From Pseudomonas chlororaphis subsp. chlororaphis (GTDB lineage: Bacteria; Pseudomonadota; Gammaproteobacteria; Pseudomonadales; Pseudomonadaceae): DNA of 64,000 bases. Positions 17,955 through 27,130 of the stretch are shown here, one piece after another; the first letter of the stretch is position 1, and each line of letters starts with the position of its first letter. The stretch lies in assembly GCF_003945765.1 (NCBI RefSeq), contig NZ_CP027712.1, positions 3,658,001 to 3,722,000 on the forward strand, in the 5' to 3' direction. Below the pieces are notes generated by a model that searched no databases, was not told the origin of the DNA, and worked only from the letters and a program-made list of their open reading frames with translations. Position numbers and translations under genes: made by a program.

Positions 17955-18406
17955 TGAGTGCGGTCCTGAAGTTCGTTGAGGTCATGGCGTGACACGCAAG
18001 AGCGCGGCTGCCGGAGCCCTGATGCAGCGTTGCAATCACAGCTTCATTACAACACCGTGAAATCAGCAGATGGCGTTAAAAGCGCGGGCTGCTCGATACA
18101 AACCACCGTTTTTCGGGGTGCCCTCAGCAGACTTTGCGGGGCGCGCCAGCCTTGGGCAAAGCCCGTATTCATGCGCTTTTATGGACCTTTGCCGGCCGCC
18201 GGGGCTCAAGTCCGGGCCCGGTCGCCGCAGAACCTGCGCCGGCCCCAACGAAAACGGGCGCCCCCGTCTGGAAGCGCCCGTTTCGCTGAATCGCAGAGTG
18301 TCTGCCGGTCAATCCCCAACCGGTGGCGGCCGGCCTGCGGCCGCGCCGGCAGGTTCAATGCATACTTCGTACCGCCCCTCTCACCCGCCCCCGCCGATCA
18401 CGGTTT
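17955..18406. other. 452-bp intergenic region
   Basis: Between the HAD gene start and the stop of the aldehyde dehydrogenase. The only supported element is the hairpin at 18252-18283. The rest should contain the promoter of the HAD/oxidase genes, but no box is clear enough to call. Open frames here have no family features. Confidence 0.6.
18252..18283 (-). terminator. Rho-independent terminator of the aldehyde dehydrogenase
   Basis: Inverted arms AAACGGGCG and CGCCCGTTT around a 13-nt loop. Read on the minus strand the stem is followed by TTTTCGTT. It lies about 125 nt downstream of the stop at 18407. Confidence 0.7.
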
Positions 18407-19879
18407 TCAGCCGGCGATATCGATCAGCACGCTCTTGAAGCGCAGGTTGGCCTCGAAGGCTTCGCGCCCCAGGTCCTTGCCGATGCCGGAGCGCTTGTAG
18501 CCGCCGGTGGGCAGGATGTAGTCGTTGCTGCGCCCATAGCGGTTGACCCACACCGTGCCGGCTTCCAGGCGCCGGACCAGGCGCAGGGCGCGGTTGATGT
18601 CGGCGGTGTGTACTCCGGCGGCCAGGCCGTAGGTGGCATGCTCGGCCAGGGCCAGGGCCTCGGCTTCGTCGTCGAAGGCCTGCACCGTCAGCACCGGCCC
18701 GAAGATCTCCTCGCAGACCGCCGGGTTGCGGTTGTCCAGGCCGGTCAGCAGGGTCGGCTGGTAATAGGCGCCGCCCAGGCCGTCGAACAGCCCGCCGCCG
18801 CAGAGCACCTCGGCGCCGGCCTGGCGCGAACGCTGGACGATGCCGTCGATGCGGTTCGCCTGCTGCCGGGAAATGATCGGCGACAGCGTGCTGGCCGACG
18901 ACCAGGTCGGGCCCGGGCGCAATTGTTCGAAGTACGCCCGCAGGTGCTCGACGAAGGGCTGCATGATCGAGCGCTCGATCAGCAGCCGCGAGCCGGAGAC
19001 GCACACCTGCCCGGCGTTGCCGGTGATGGCCATGGCCACGGTGCGCGCGGTCTTGGCGAGGTCCGGCACATCGGCGAACACCAGTTGCGGGCTCTTGCCG
19101 CCCAGTTCCAGGGTCACCGGCTTGGGGCCGACCAGGGCGCAGGTGGACATGATGCTCGACCCCGTGGCGGTGGAGCCGGTGAAGGTCACCTTGGCCACCC
19201 GCGGATGGCGACACAGGGCATCGCCGGTGACCCGGCCGTCGCCCTGCACCACGTTGAAGATGCCCGCCGGAACCCCGGCTTGTAGCGCCAGTTCGGCGAA
19301 CCGCAGGCTGGAAAACGGCGTCAGCTCCGAGGGCTTGAGCACCACCGCGTTACCGGCGGCCAGGGCCGGCGCGACTTTCCACGAGGCCATGCTCAGCGGG
19401 AAATTCCACGGCGCGATGGCGGCGATCACCCCGTAGGGTTCGGCGATCTGCATGCCCAGGCGGTCGGTCTGGGTGGCGGCCAGCGAACCGCCGTACTTGT
19501 CCGCCAGCTCGGCGAAAAAGCGGATGCCTTCGGCGACATAGGGAATGTCCCAGCCGATCACATCCTGATGCGGCCGAGTCGAACCCACCGCCTCCAGCGG
19601 CGCCAGAATCGCCGCGTCGGCTTCCACCAGATCGGCCCAGCGCCGCATCACCCGCGCCCGCTCCCGGGGCGGACGGCTGGCCCAGTCGGAGCGGGCGAAG
19701 GCCTGCCAGGCGTTGTTCACCGCCTCGTCCACCAGCCCGGCGTCGGCGATCGGCAACTGCCCGTAGGCCTGGCCGTCCGACGGCCGCGAGACCTCCAGCC
19801 CGGGCGCGGCGTCGCGGTACTGGCCGGCGATGAAATGAGCGCTGCGCACAGCGACAAGACGAGGATCGAAACTATCCAT
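18407..19879 (-). CDS. Aldehyde dehydrogenase (aminoaldehyde/betaine-aldehyde type)
   Basis: A 490-residue NAD-dependent aldehyde dehydrogenase. Seen are IAPWNFPLSMASWK (cofactor-binding Asn), FTGSTATGSSIM, the general-base Glu in LELGGKSPQLVFAD and the catalytic Cys in NAGQVCVSGSRL. The ATG at 19879 is preceded by GTGGAG and preferred over an upstream in-frame GTG. Context with amine oxidases and a transaminase points to an aminoaldehyde such as gamma-glutamyl-aminobutyraldehyde or guanidinobutyraldehyde, but specificity cannot be read from sequence. It is divergent from the GNAT gene, with its own terminator. Confidence 0.86.
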   Translation of the reverse strand: MDSFDPRLVAVRSAHFIAGQYRDAAPGLEVSRPSDGQAYGQLPIADAGLVDEAVNNAWQAFARSDWASRPPRERARVMRRWADLVEADAAILAPLEAVGSTRPHQDVIGWDIPYVAEGIRFFAELADKYGGSLAATQTDRLGMQIAEPYGVIAAIAPWNFPLSMASWKVAPALAAGNAVVLKPSELTPFSSLRFAELALQAGVPAGIFNVVQGDGRVTGDALCRHPRVAKVTFTGSTATGSSIMSTCALVGPKPVTLELGGKSPQLVFADVPDLAKTARTVAMAITGNAGQVCVSGSRLLIERSIMQPFVEHLRAYFEQLRPGPTWSSASTLSPIISRQQANRIDGIVQRSRQAGAEVLCGGGLFDGLGGAYYQPTLLTGLDNRNPAVCEEIFGPVLTVQAFDDEAEALALAEHATYGLAAGVHTADINRALRLVRRLEAGTVWVNRYGRSNDYILPTGGYKRSGIGKDLGREAFEANLRFKSVLIDIAG

Positions 19880-20134
19880 GGAGCACTCCACTTGAAGGCG
19901 GCAATAAGGTCGGCGAAGGCCGGCCCGGCCGGTAAAAACCAGGCCTCCATCCTAGGAAAAAAGCGCAAGCATTTGCTGCCGACCTTGGGCCCCTTTTAAG
20001 TAGTTACTGTGGTCTGCCGGCCAGTCTTTTAGGGATTCTGCCGAATCGCCGCGGGGCTCTTGCCAGGTGTGATCGCAGATGGGATACAGGCGCATCGCCG
20101 ACGATCGCGCTTATCTTTTTCACGGAGTCTTGCC

Positions 20135-20992
20135 ATGTCCGCCACCCCTCGCCCCGCTTATGTGTACCGCCCGATGACAGTCGCCGACTTGCCGGCGGCC
20201 CACGCCCTGTCCGTGCAATTGAAGTGGCCCCATCGCCTGGAAGACTGGGCGATGTTGCAGCGGGTCGGCCAGGGCTTTGTGGTGGAGGACGGCGAGCGCC
20301 TGATCGGCAGTGCCTTCGCCTGCCTGCAGGGGGACTACGCCACCATCGGCCTGGTGATCGTCAGCGGCGACTACCAGGGCCAGGGCATCGGCCGGGCCCT
20401 GATGGAAAAGGCCCTGCACGCCTGCGAGTCGCGCACGCCGATCCTCAACGCCACCCTGGCCGGCGCGCCGCTGTATGCCAGCCTGGGCTTCGTCGAGTTC
20501 GGCGTGATCCAGCAGCATCAGGGCCAGGTGCGGGTGCCGGAGGTGGGCGCCCTGCCCGCCGGTGAAAACTGCCGGCCGCTGCGCAAGGCCGACCGCCTGC
20601 GCCAGTTGAGCCTGGCCAACGCCGGCAGCGGCCTGGACCGCCAGCAGGTGCTGGAGGACCTGTTCGCGGTGGTCGAGCACGGCGTCGGCATCGAACGCGA
20701 CGGCCAGTTGCGCGCCTTCGCCCTGCTGCGGCCGTTCGGCCGTGGCCGCTGCATCGGCCCGGTGGTCGCGGAAACCGCCGAGCAGGCCCGGCAGATGATC
20801 GCCAGCCTGCTGAGCAAGGTTCCCGATGCCTTCGTGCGCATCGATATTCCGGCCGACTGCGGCCTGGCCGAATGGCTGGAAAGCGCCGGCCTGAAACAGG
20901 TCGACCAGGTCGCGCAGATGGCCCGCGGCACCCCGCCCCGGGCGCTCGGCAACGTGCGCCAGTTCGCCCTGGTGACCCAGGCCATCGGTTGA
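20135..20992 (+). CDS. GNAT-family N-acetyltransferase, two-domain
   Basis: 285 residues. The N-terminal GNAT domain runs from YRPMTVADLPAAHAL to about residue 140. Its acetyl-CoA loop is IVSGDYQGQGIGRALMEKAL, matching the Q/R-x-x-G-x-G/A consensus. A second C-terminal domain resembles the acetyltransferase-like domain (GNAT_acetyltr_2 / DUF type) common in such pseudomonad proteins. The ATG at 20135 has GGAG 8 nt upstream. The substrate is unknown. A terminator follows directly, so it is a single-gene unit divergent from the aldehyde dehydrogenase. Confidence 0.8.
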   Translation: MSATPRPAYVYRPMTVADLPAAHALSVQLKWPHRLEDWAMLQRVGQGFVVEDGERLIGSAFACLQGDYATIGLVIVSGDYQGQGIGRALMEKALHACESRTPILNATLAGAPLYASLGFVEFGVIQQHQGQVRVPEVGALPAGENCRPLRKADRLRQLSLANAGSGLDRQQVLEDLFAVVEHGVGIERDGQLRAFALLRPFGRGRCIGPVVAETAEQARQMIASLLSKVPDAFVRIDIPADCGLAEWLESAGLKQVDQVAQMARGTPPRALGNVRQFALVTQAIG

Positions 20993-20999
20993 CCCGCAA

Positions 21000-21031
21000 C
21001 GCCGCGAGCTCCTGGGTCGCGGCGCCTTTTT
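21000..21031 (+). terminator. Rho-independent terminator after the GNAT gene
   Basis: Perfect 8-bp stem CGCCGCGA / TCGCGGCG with a 9-nt loop, followed by CCTTTTTCC. It separates the GNAT gene from the cupin gene. Confidence 0.8.
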
Positions 21032-21055
21032 CCAACACTCCAGAGAGTCCTTTAC

Positions 21056-21781
21056 ATGTCCATACCCGCCGCTTTGCTGCTGGCAGGCGCCGACGGCCGC
21101 TTCGACGCCAGCCTGTTCACCCCTGCTGCCCTGGGCAGTGACGACCCCTTCGGCGCCGATCGGCTGGTTGCCTATAACGGCAGCGACGGCATTGCCGCCG
21201 GTGTCGTGCGCACCAGCGGACGTTTTGCCAGCGAGGATTTCCCCCACATCGAAATGCTCGTGGTGCACGCCGGCAAGGTGTTGCTCGACAGCGCCGAGTC
21301 GTCTGGGGAACCGGCCCTGGAACTGGCCCCGGGCGCCAGCGTGGTGATCGGCCGCGGCAGCGCCTTCAAGCTCGAGGCCGAGCCCGGCACGCTCTGGGCC
21401 TTCTGCGCGGTGAACCGTGCCGCGGCGGGCGCCGAACCGGGCCTGACGCTGCTCGACCCGCGGGCCATGCTCTCGCCCTCGGCAGCTCCCGAGCCGCAGA
21501 TCCTGATCGGCCCGGAACCGCAATGCCGCTCGCGCAACGCCTTCGAGGACGACGCCAGCGACCTGCGGATCGGGGTCTGGGATTCCACGCCGTACCGCCG
21601 CCACGGCCGGCCGCACAAGCTCAATGAATTGATGCACCTGGTGGAAGGCAGCGTGACCCTCGAGGGCGCGGACGGCAGCCGCCTGAGCGCCGGCCCCGGC
21701 GCTACGCTGTTCGTTGCCCAGGGCACACCCTGCGCGTGGCACAGCACGGCCTATGTGCGCAAGTTCTATGCGGTGAAGTAA
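21056..21781 (+). CDS. Bicupin-like protein
   Basis: 241 residues with two cupin-like halves. The second (about residues 165-240) has the recognisable barrel pattern RRHGRPHKLNELMHLVEGSVTLE then GPGATLFVAQGTPCAWHS, with His and Glu ligands. The first half (DFPHIEMLVVHAGKVLLDSA, then LAPGASVVIGRGSAFKLE) is a degenerate copy. Such proteins are often near GNAT or amine-catabolic genes and are sometimes annotated as sugar-isomerase-like or regulatory cupins. The function is unknown. It lies between two terminators, so it is probably monocistronic. Confidence 0.72.
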   Translation: MSIPAALLLAGADGRFDASLFTPAALGSDDPFGADRLVAYNGSDGIAAGVVRTSGRFASEDFPHIEMLVVHAGKVLLDSAESSGEPALELAPGASVVIGRGSAFKLEAEPGTLWAFCAVNRAAAGAEPGLTLLDPRAMLSPSAAPEPQILIGPEPQCRSRNAFEDDASDLRIGVWDSTPYRRHGRPHKLNELMHLVEGSVTLEGADGSRLSAGPGATLFVAQGTPCAWHSTAYVRKFYAVK

Positions 21782-21795
21782 CGCCCGGCACACAC

Positions 21796-21823
21796 GACAA
21801 CGGCGCCCTCGGGCGCCGTTGTC
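21796..21823 (+). terminator. Hairpin terminator after the cupin gene
   Basis: Perfect 12-bp stem GACAACGGCGCC / GGCGCCGTTGTC with a 4-nt loop. It has no strong T-run on the plus strand, but its location between convergent genes fits a shared terminator. Confidence 0.65.
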
Positions 21824-21849
21824 AGGTCGGGCGAAAAGCGCCCGGCAAC

Positions 21850-22098
21850 TCAATCATCATCGTCGTCATCGTCACGGTCGCGACGATAGCGCCCGTCCTT
21901 GTCCCGCCGGTCGTAGCGGCGGTCGTAACGGTCGTCGTCACGATCGCGGTCGCGGTAGTAGTCGCGGTCATAACGGCTGTGGTCGCGCCAACCGTCATGG
22001 TCGCGATCGTAGCGTCGGCCGTCGTCCCAATGGGGGTAGCAGCCACCCAGCAGCAGCGTGGAGCAAAGGGTCAGGGTGAGTGTCGCGAGTCGCTTCAT
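21850..22098 (-). CDS. Small lipoprotein with an Asp/Arg/Tyr low-complexity tail
   Basis: 82 residues. A lipoprotein signal ends in LLLGGC, so Cys20 should be acylated. The mature 62 residues are almost only charged and aromatic: about 25 Asp and 18 Arg plus regularly spaced Tyr in YDRD-like units, ending in a run of seven Asp. AGGAC lies 6 nt before the ATG. No known domain is recognisable. The composition suggests an extended, polyampholytic envelope protein that may bind cations or cell-wall polymers. That is inference. It converges with the cupin gene. Confidence 0.72.
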   Translation of the reverse strand: MKRLATLTLTLCSTLLLGGCYPHWDDGRRYDRDHDGWRDHSRYDRDYYRDRDRDDDRYDRRYDRRDKDGRYRRDRDDDDDDD

Positions 22099-22292
22099 GG
22101 AAGTGTCCTAGAACCTGGGTCAGAACGATGGGTTGGCAAAGCAGCCCGGCAACGCAACGTGCCCTGTGCGAACCGGCGGCGCCGGCGCCTGCAACCACCC
22201 ATGTGACTGTAAAACCAGCGTTTTATTCGATCCTGGCGAGGCACTGGCGGACCGACGGTCATGTCGTGCCCAATGCGAACGGTCACGCCTGC

Positions 22293-23192
22293 TCAATGGG
22301 AATTCCTGTCCCACAGCCAGTTCCACAGCCCCGGCAACCGCACCGGCTGTTCGCTGTTGGTGACGGTACGGGCCATGACCGCCCGTTGCAGCGCCGCGGT
22401 ATCGTCGTAGAACGGCTTGGGCGCGGTCGCAAGGCCAGTGGCCTGGGCGCTGTCGAGCAGGATCTGCAGGTATTCCCGGGTGTGGCGGGCGGTGTAGCGA
22501 TTGAGGTCGTGGAAGGTCACCACCACCGGGATCACTCCGTCCACCGTCGGCAACTGGCCCAGGGCAATGCGTTCGCGCACTTCCGACAGCTGGCGCAGCA
22601 TATTGGCCCGGCGCCGTGGGCTGGCGTTGAAACCCCAGACCTTGCCGTCGTTGGCGCTGAGGTCGGTAAGCAACACATGCAGGCCATGCCGTTGGTAGGC
22701 GGCGAAGGTGCGCTTGTCGTAGTTCCAGAATGGCGGGCGCACCAGGTTCGGCGGCACCCCGGTGATCAGCGCGATATCGGCGCTGCCGTCGTTCAGGGAC
22801 GCCTCCAGTTCCGGTGGGTCGAGCGAGCGATGGTTGGTGTGCCTCGGCGTGGCGGTATGAAAGCCCAGCACATGGCCCTCGGTGTGCTCGCGGGCCATTA
22901 TCCGCCGCCCTATGTCGCTGCCGCCGGCCCGCGAGGCGCGGGTCTGGACGAAGAACACCGCCTTGATCGCCGGTTGCAGTGGATTGTCGAGCAGGTCGTC
23001 GAGCACCCGTTCGGTCGGGTTGTAGAAACTGGAAGCGCTGGGGCCATCGTCGAAGGTCAACAGAAAGCGGATCGGCGCCTGGGCGCGCAGGCGTTGCTCG
23101 GTCTGCGCGGTCATTTCGATGGGGGCAGCGATGCAACCGCCCAGACCAGCGGCGAGCAACACTGCGCAGAGAAGCTTGAAGCCTTGTTTCAT
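22293..23192 (-). CDS. Polysaccharide deacetylase (NodB domain) lipoprotein
   Basis: 299 residues. The lipobox AGLGGC places acylation at Cys20. The NodB metal-dependent deacetylase core follows: LTFDDGPSASSF (metal Asp, catalytic Asp), GFHTATPRHTNH (His-x3-His-type metal site, slightly atypical), RPPFWNYD and VTFHDLNRYTARHT. It should remove acetyl groups from an N-acetylglucosamine-containing polymer at the outer membrane or periplasm. No exopolysaccharide genes are adjacent, so the polymer is unclear. Confidence 0.82.
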   Translation of the reverse strand: MKQGFKLLCAVLLAAGLGGCIAAPIEMTAQTEQRLRAQAPIRFLLTFDDGPSASSFYNPTERVLDDLLDNPLQPAIKAVFFVQTRASRAGGSDIGRRIMAREHTEGHVLGFHTATPRHTNHRSLDPPELEASLNDGSADIALITGVPPNLVRPPFWNYDKRTFAAYQRHGLHVLLTDLSANDGKVWGFNASPRRRANMLRQLSEVRERIALGQLPTVDGVIPVVVTFHDLNRYTARHTREYLQILLDSAQATGLATAPKPFYDDTAALQRAVMARTVTNSEQPVRLPGLWNWLWDRNSH

Positions 23193-23349
23193 GTTTTGCC
23201 CTGTGCCGGACCGTTGCGGTCGTCACCTCAATGGCAAAAATCCCTCGCCCATGGATCCCTCGCCCGGCCTGCACGCAGCGCCGGGCACAGCTTGGAGGGG
23301 CAACGGCGGTTTTGGTTCCGGAGCGCCCGCTTTCAGGCAGCCCGGGCCT

Positions 23350-24036
23350 TCATGCCGAACCGCCTTCGCAGGGCCGCTGCCAGGCGCGCTGCAACAGGTC
23401 GATCACCTCCTCGTCCGAGGTCTGGGCAAAGTCCGCATAACCATTGCCGATCGACACGAACCACAGGGGCGTGATCGGGCAGATCAGCTCGTCGACCTCG
23501 AAACTCAGGGTGTCGACGGTTTCCTGCGGCCCCAGGGGCACGGCCACCACGATCCGCGCCGGGTGCTGCAGGCGCGCCGCCTGTACCGCGGCGTGCATCG
23601 AGGCGCCGGTGGCCAGCCCGTCGTCCACCAGGATCACCACCTGGTCACGCAGGTCGGGCGCGGCCCGGTCGCCACGGTAGACCCGTTCGCGGCGCTGCAA
23701 CTCCTGGGTTTCCCGTATGGTCACCGCTTGCAGCGCGGCATCACCGAGGTGATGGCTGCTCAGGACGTCCTGATTGAGGATGCGGATACCACCGCTGGCG
23801 ATGGCGCCCATCGCCAGTTCTTCATGGCCGGGCACGCCAAGCTTGCGCACCAGCATCAGGTCCAGCCGCACCTCCAGGGCCCGGGCGATTTCCCAGGCCA
23901 CCGGCACCCCGCCCCGGGGCAACGCCAGCACGATCACTTCGGGCCGGCGGCTGTATTTCTGCAACGGCGCGACCAGCCCTTGCCCGGCGGCCTGACGGTT
24001 GCGCAGGGTCATCTGCAATGACGGATATTCGCTCAT
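23350..24036 (-). CDS. Phosphoribosyltransferase-family protein
   Basis: A 228-residue PRTase of the stand-alone type often found with stress proteins. The PRPP loop is VVILVDDGLATGASM, and VIVLALPRGGVPVAWEIA is the N-terminal family block. The acceptor base is unknown. In pseudomonads such genes cluster with universal stress proteins, as here (23 nt downstream of the Usp gene, same strand), which suggests a role in nucleotide salvage under stress. Confidence 0.8.
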   Translation of the reverse strand: MSEYPSLQMTLRNRQAAGQGLVAPLQKYSRRPEVIVLALPRGGVPVAWEIARALEVRLDLMLVRKLGVPGHEELAMGAIASGGIRILNQDVLSSHHLGDAALQAVTIRETQELQRRERVYRGDRAAPDLRDQVVILVDDGLATGASMHAAVQAARLQHPARIVVAVPLGPQETVDTLSFEVDELICPITPLWFVSIGNGYADFAQTSDEEVIDLLQRAWQRPCEGGSA

Positions 24037-24059
24037 GTCTCACCTCCCAAGGCGCCCGG

Positions 24060-24950
24060 CTACAGCGCCAGCAGGCTGCAGGGCACCTGATACAGCGCGT
24101 GCTCGGTCGTGCTGCCCACCAGTTTCTCCAGGCCCTGGCGATGCACACGGCCCATGACCAGCACATCGGCCTGGTTCTCGGTGACGAAGTTGGCCAGCAC
24201 GGTGACCGGCTGTCCGAGGATGAAATGCCGGCGTTCCTCGGGCACGCCATAACGCTCGGCCAGTTCCAGGAAGGCTTTTTCCAGGGTCACCCGCAGTTCC
24301 CGGGTCAGGTCCGCCAGCACCAGGCCACCGCCCCCGGCATCGCCCAGGTAGACCGACGACACGTCATAGGCGTGCAGCAGGTGCAGCTCGGCATCGCATT
24401 GCAGGGCCAGGCTGTTGGCTTCGTGGATGATCCGGTCGTTGAGCCCGTTGTGCTGGTACTCCGGCCGCGACGGGTCGACCGCCGCGACCACCATTTGCGG
24501 CAACGTATGGCCGTGGCGGCCCATGAGATACAGCGGTACCGGGCACTGGCGCAGCAGGTGCCAGTCCATCGGCGTGAGAAAGGCCCGTTTGAGCGCCGGT
24601 TCGTGCTGCACGTCCTTGATCAGCAGGTCGGGCTGGATTTCCGCGACGTGCTGCAGGATTTCCTCCAGCAGGTCGTCGGCCCAGGCCACCTCGCCGTTGA
24701 CCTTGACACCATGGCCGCGCAGGCGATGCACCTCCTCCTGCAACCATTCCTGGTGCCCCAGGCGGTAACGTTCGCGCGCTTCATTGCGCACGTTGTGCTC
24801 GAACAGGGAAAGAATCGACGCCGGTTTCAGCAAGGCCGCGATATGCAGGCTCGCCCCGCTGGCCTTGGCCAGGGCAGCGGCACGCGGGATCGCGGGGGAC
24901 TGGCGCATTGCCGGGTCGATGACCAGCAACAAGCGTTGATACTGGCTCAT
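24060..24950 (-). CDS. Tandem universal stress protein (UspE-like)
   Basis: 296 residues containing two Usp domains: residues 1-150, starting QYQRLLLVIDPAMR, and 155-296, starting MVVAAVDPSRPEYQ. The second half ends with ADVLVMGRVHRQGLEKLVGSTTEHAL, a G-x2-G-x9-G(S/T)-like nucleotide-binding motif. UspE proteins act in the cytosol during oxygen or growth stress. The upstream region has no convincing ANR/FNR box. The ATG at 24950 begins MSQYQR; an upstream in-frame start at 25043 is not preferred. Confidence 0.83.
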   Translation of the reverse strand: MSQYQRLLLVIDPAMRQSPAIPRAAALAKASGASLHIAALLKPASILSLFEHNVRNEARERYRLGHQEWLQEEVHRLRGHGVKVNGEVAWADDLLEEILQHVAEIQPDLLIKDVQHEPALKRAFLTPMDWHLLRQCPVPLYLMGRHGHTLPQMVVAAVDPSRPEYQHNGLNDRIIHEANSLALQCDAELHLLHAYDVSSVYLGDAGGGGLVLADLTRELRVTLEKAFLELAERYGVPEERRHFILGQPVTVLANFVTENQADVLVMGRVHRQGLEKLVGSTTEHALYQVPCSLLAL

Positions 24951-25082
24951 GGCGCACCTCCAGATAGGCTGGACGCCCACGCCGGCCACCGGCGCCCGCT
25001 TCGCTATACGCCAGTGCGTCAACGCCGGATCGAACGCCAGCATGACTTCAGACTTCCCACTGACAATGCGCCCGTCGCGGCG

Positions 25083-25850
25083 TTACGGCAAGTGCGTCCA
25101 GCGCCGGTGCAGACCACGGGCCAGGCTGTCCAGGGCAAAGCCCAGGGCGCCGATCAGCAGGACCATGGCCATCAGTTCCGAATAGGCCAGGCGGTCGCGG
25201 GTATCGAGGATGAAATAGCCCAGGCCGGCGCTGACGCCAAGCATTTCGCAAGGCACCAGGACGATCCACAAAATGCCGATAGCCAGGCGCACGCCGGTCA
25301 GCACATGGCCCAGCACCCCGGGCAGGATCACCTTGCGCAGGGTTTCCCAGCGGGTGGCGCTGAGGCTGCGGCTCAGTTGCAGCCAGCGCGGGTCGAGCTG
25401 GCGCACCCCGGCCGCGGTGTTGAGCAGGATCGGCCAGACCGCGGCGAAGGCCAGCAGGAAGTAGATCGGCTGGTCCCCTACCCCCATCAGCATCACCACC
25501 ACCGGCATCCACGACAGCGGCGAGATCATCCGCAGGAACTGGAACGCCGGGGTGGTGGCCGCCTCCAGGTGGCGGTAGCTGCCGATCAGCAGGCCCAGGG
25601 GCACGCCCACCAGCAAGGCCAGCGCCAGGCCAACCAGGATGCGCTTGAGGCTGACCAGCACATGCTCGTACAGCTCGGCGCGGCCCAGCAGTTCCAGCAG
25701 GCTGGCCAGGGTCGCCGCCGGCGAAAAACGCGCCGCCAGCCCGTCGGCGCTGCCAAACAGGCGCACCCCCAGCCACCACAACAGCAGCAGGCCCAGCAGC
25801 CCGCCCACGCCCAGCAGCCCATGCAGGTTCGATGCGGATCGCTTGGCCAT
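25083..25850 (-). CDS. ABC transporter permease, SsuC/TauC/NrtB type
   Basis: A 255-residue inner-membrane permease with about six hydrophobic helices (first LLGVGGLLGLLLLWWLG). The conserved family region is FLRMISPLSWMPVVVMLMGVGDQPIYFL, with an EAA-like loop around SRSLSATRWETLRKVILPGVLG. The start codon overlaps the stop of the binding-protein gene by 1 nt (TGATG). It belongs to the importer with the ATPase at 27230 and the binding protein at 25850. Confidence 0.87.
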   Translation of the reverse strand: MAKRSASNLHGLLGVGGLLGLLLLWWLGVRLFGSADGLAARFSPAATLASLLELLGRAELYEHVLVSLKRILVGLALALLVGVPLGLLIGSYRHLEAATTPAFQFLRMISPLSWMPVVVMLMGVGDQPIYFLLAFAAVWPILLNTAAGVRQLDPRWLQLSRSLSATRWETLRKVILPGVLGHVLTGVRLAIGILWIVLVPCEMLGVSAGLGYFILDTRDRLAYSELMAMVLLIGALGFALDSLARGLHRRWTHLP

Positions 25851-27049
25851 CAGAGGCTGAACTCCTCGCTGCGTTCGAAGCTGTCGGGCAAGCCGAATGC
25901 CTTGAGCCCGCCAACCGACGCGATGGCGTTGCGCACGAAGCGCTCGTCAACCAGATCGCGGGCGGTGTGCTGCGGGTCGAGGCTGGCCAAAAAGCCCTTG
26001 TCGCCTTCGATCAGGGTGTCCTTGAGGCGCTTGACCAGTTCCTCGGTGTAGCTGGGGAACGGGTACGGCTGGAAATCGATGCGCTGCTCGTCCCACTGGG
26101 CGTGCTGGATCGCGCCGTCGGCCAGGTACTGCTGGCGTTCGCTGGCACTCGGCGCCAAGACCCGGCTCAGCACCTGGGGCGCATGCGGGGTGTAGCGGTT
26201 GGCGCCGTCGCGGGACAGCAGACTGGCGACCTCGGCGCGGTGGTCGCGGGTCCACAGCTGCGCCTTGACGATGGCATTGACCACCTTCTGCGACCATTCG
26301 GGGCGGTTATTCAAATCCTGCTCGTGCATGAACACCACGCAGCAGGCGTGGTTGCGCCAGATATCCCCGGTAAAGCGCTGCACCCGGCCGACCTTGAGTT
26401 CCTCGGCCAGGGCGTTGAAGGGCTCGGCGACTATGTAGCCGGCGATGCGCTTGCTGGCCAGGGCCGGCGGCATGTCCGACGGCGGCAGCACCAGCAGGTT
26501 GACCTCGTTGGCCGCCAGCGGGCTGCTGGCTGGCCGGCTGACCGGGGTCAGGCCGTTGTCGCGCAACAGTTGCTGCACCACCACGTTGTGGATCGAGTAC
26601 CAGAACGGAATCGCCAGCGCCTGCCCGCCCAGCTGCCGGACCTCGGTGATGCCCGGCGCCACGGTCAGGCCGGAGCCGCCGACGTGGTTCCAGGCCACCA
26701 CCTTGGCCGGCACCTTACTGCCATAGCGAGCCCAGACGGTCATCGGCGACAGCAGGTGGATCACATTAACCTGCCCGGAAATGAACGCCTCGATCACCTG
26801 CGCCCAACTGCGCAGCAGCACCGGGCGCTCGGAGCGGATGCCCTCGGCCTCGAACAGGCCGTTGTTATGGGCCACCAGCAAGGGCGTGGCGTCGGTGATC
26901 GGCAGGTAGCCGATGCGCACCGGCGCGTCCGGCTCCGCGGCGGCGCGGGCCTGCAGGCTATTGAGCAACGGCAAGGCGCCGCCGGCGGTGAGCAAGGCGC
27001 TGAGCTTGAGGAAGTCGCGACGGCTGTGGGTGAAGTCATCCAGGCACAT
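25850..27049 (-). CDS. Tat-exported binding protein, NrtA/SsuA-like
   Basis: 399 residues. The N-terminus carries a clear twin-arginine signal, SRRDFLKLSALLTAGGALPL, then an NMT1/NrtA-type solute-binding fold (VRIGYLPITDATPLLVAHNNGLFEAEG). NrtA/CmpA relatives bind nitrate or bicarbonate; others bind sulfonates or pyrimidine precursors. The Tat signal suggests the protein folds, possibly with a cofactor or metal, before export. It is paired with the permease 1 nt downstream and the ATPase upstream across a REPIN. Confidence 0.82.
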   Translation of the reverse strand: MCLDDFTHSRRDFLKLSALLTAGGALPLLNSLQARAAAEPDAPVRIGYLPITDATPLLVAHNNGLFEAEGIRSERPVLLRSWAQVIEAFISGQVNVIHLLSPMTVWARYGSKVPAKVVAWNHVGGSGLTVAPGITEVRQLGGQALAIPFWYSIHNVVVQQLLRDNGLTPVSRPASSPLAANEVNLLVLPPSDMPPALASKRIAGYIVAEPFNALAEELKVGRVQRFTGDIWRNHACCVVFMHEQDLNNRPEWSQKVVNAIVKAQLWTRDHRAEVASLLSRDGANRYTPHAPQVLSRVLAPSASERQQYLADGAIQHAQWDEQRIDFQPYPFPSYTEELVKRLKDTLIEGDKGFLASLDPQHTARDLVDERFVRNAIASVGGLKAFGLPDSFERSEEFSL

Positions 27050-27130
27050 GGTGTATCTCCGATCATTCGGGCAAGGGGTTGAACCCGGCCATTTACCGCC
27101 AATTCAGGCTCTTCCATCTCTTCGGGCTCG

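Noticed and set aside
20051..20065. Sigma-54-like TGGCAAGAGCCCCGC on the minus strand upstream of the aldehyde dehydrogenase
   Set aside because: GG-N10-GC spacing is right but the -12 box is CCGC and the distance to the ATG is about 170 nt; too weak to call.
20120..21853. 577-codon minus-strand open frame
   Set aside because: Shadow of the GNAT and cupin genes and crosses a terminator.
24951..25082. ANR/FNR box upstream of the universal stress protein
   Set aside because: Only a half match (CGTTGA-like) was found, not TTGAT-N4-ATCAA.
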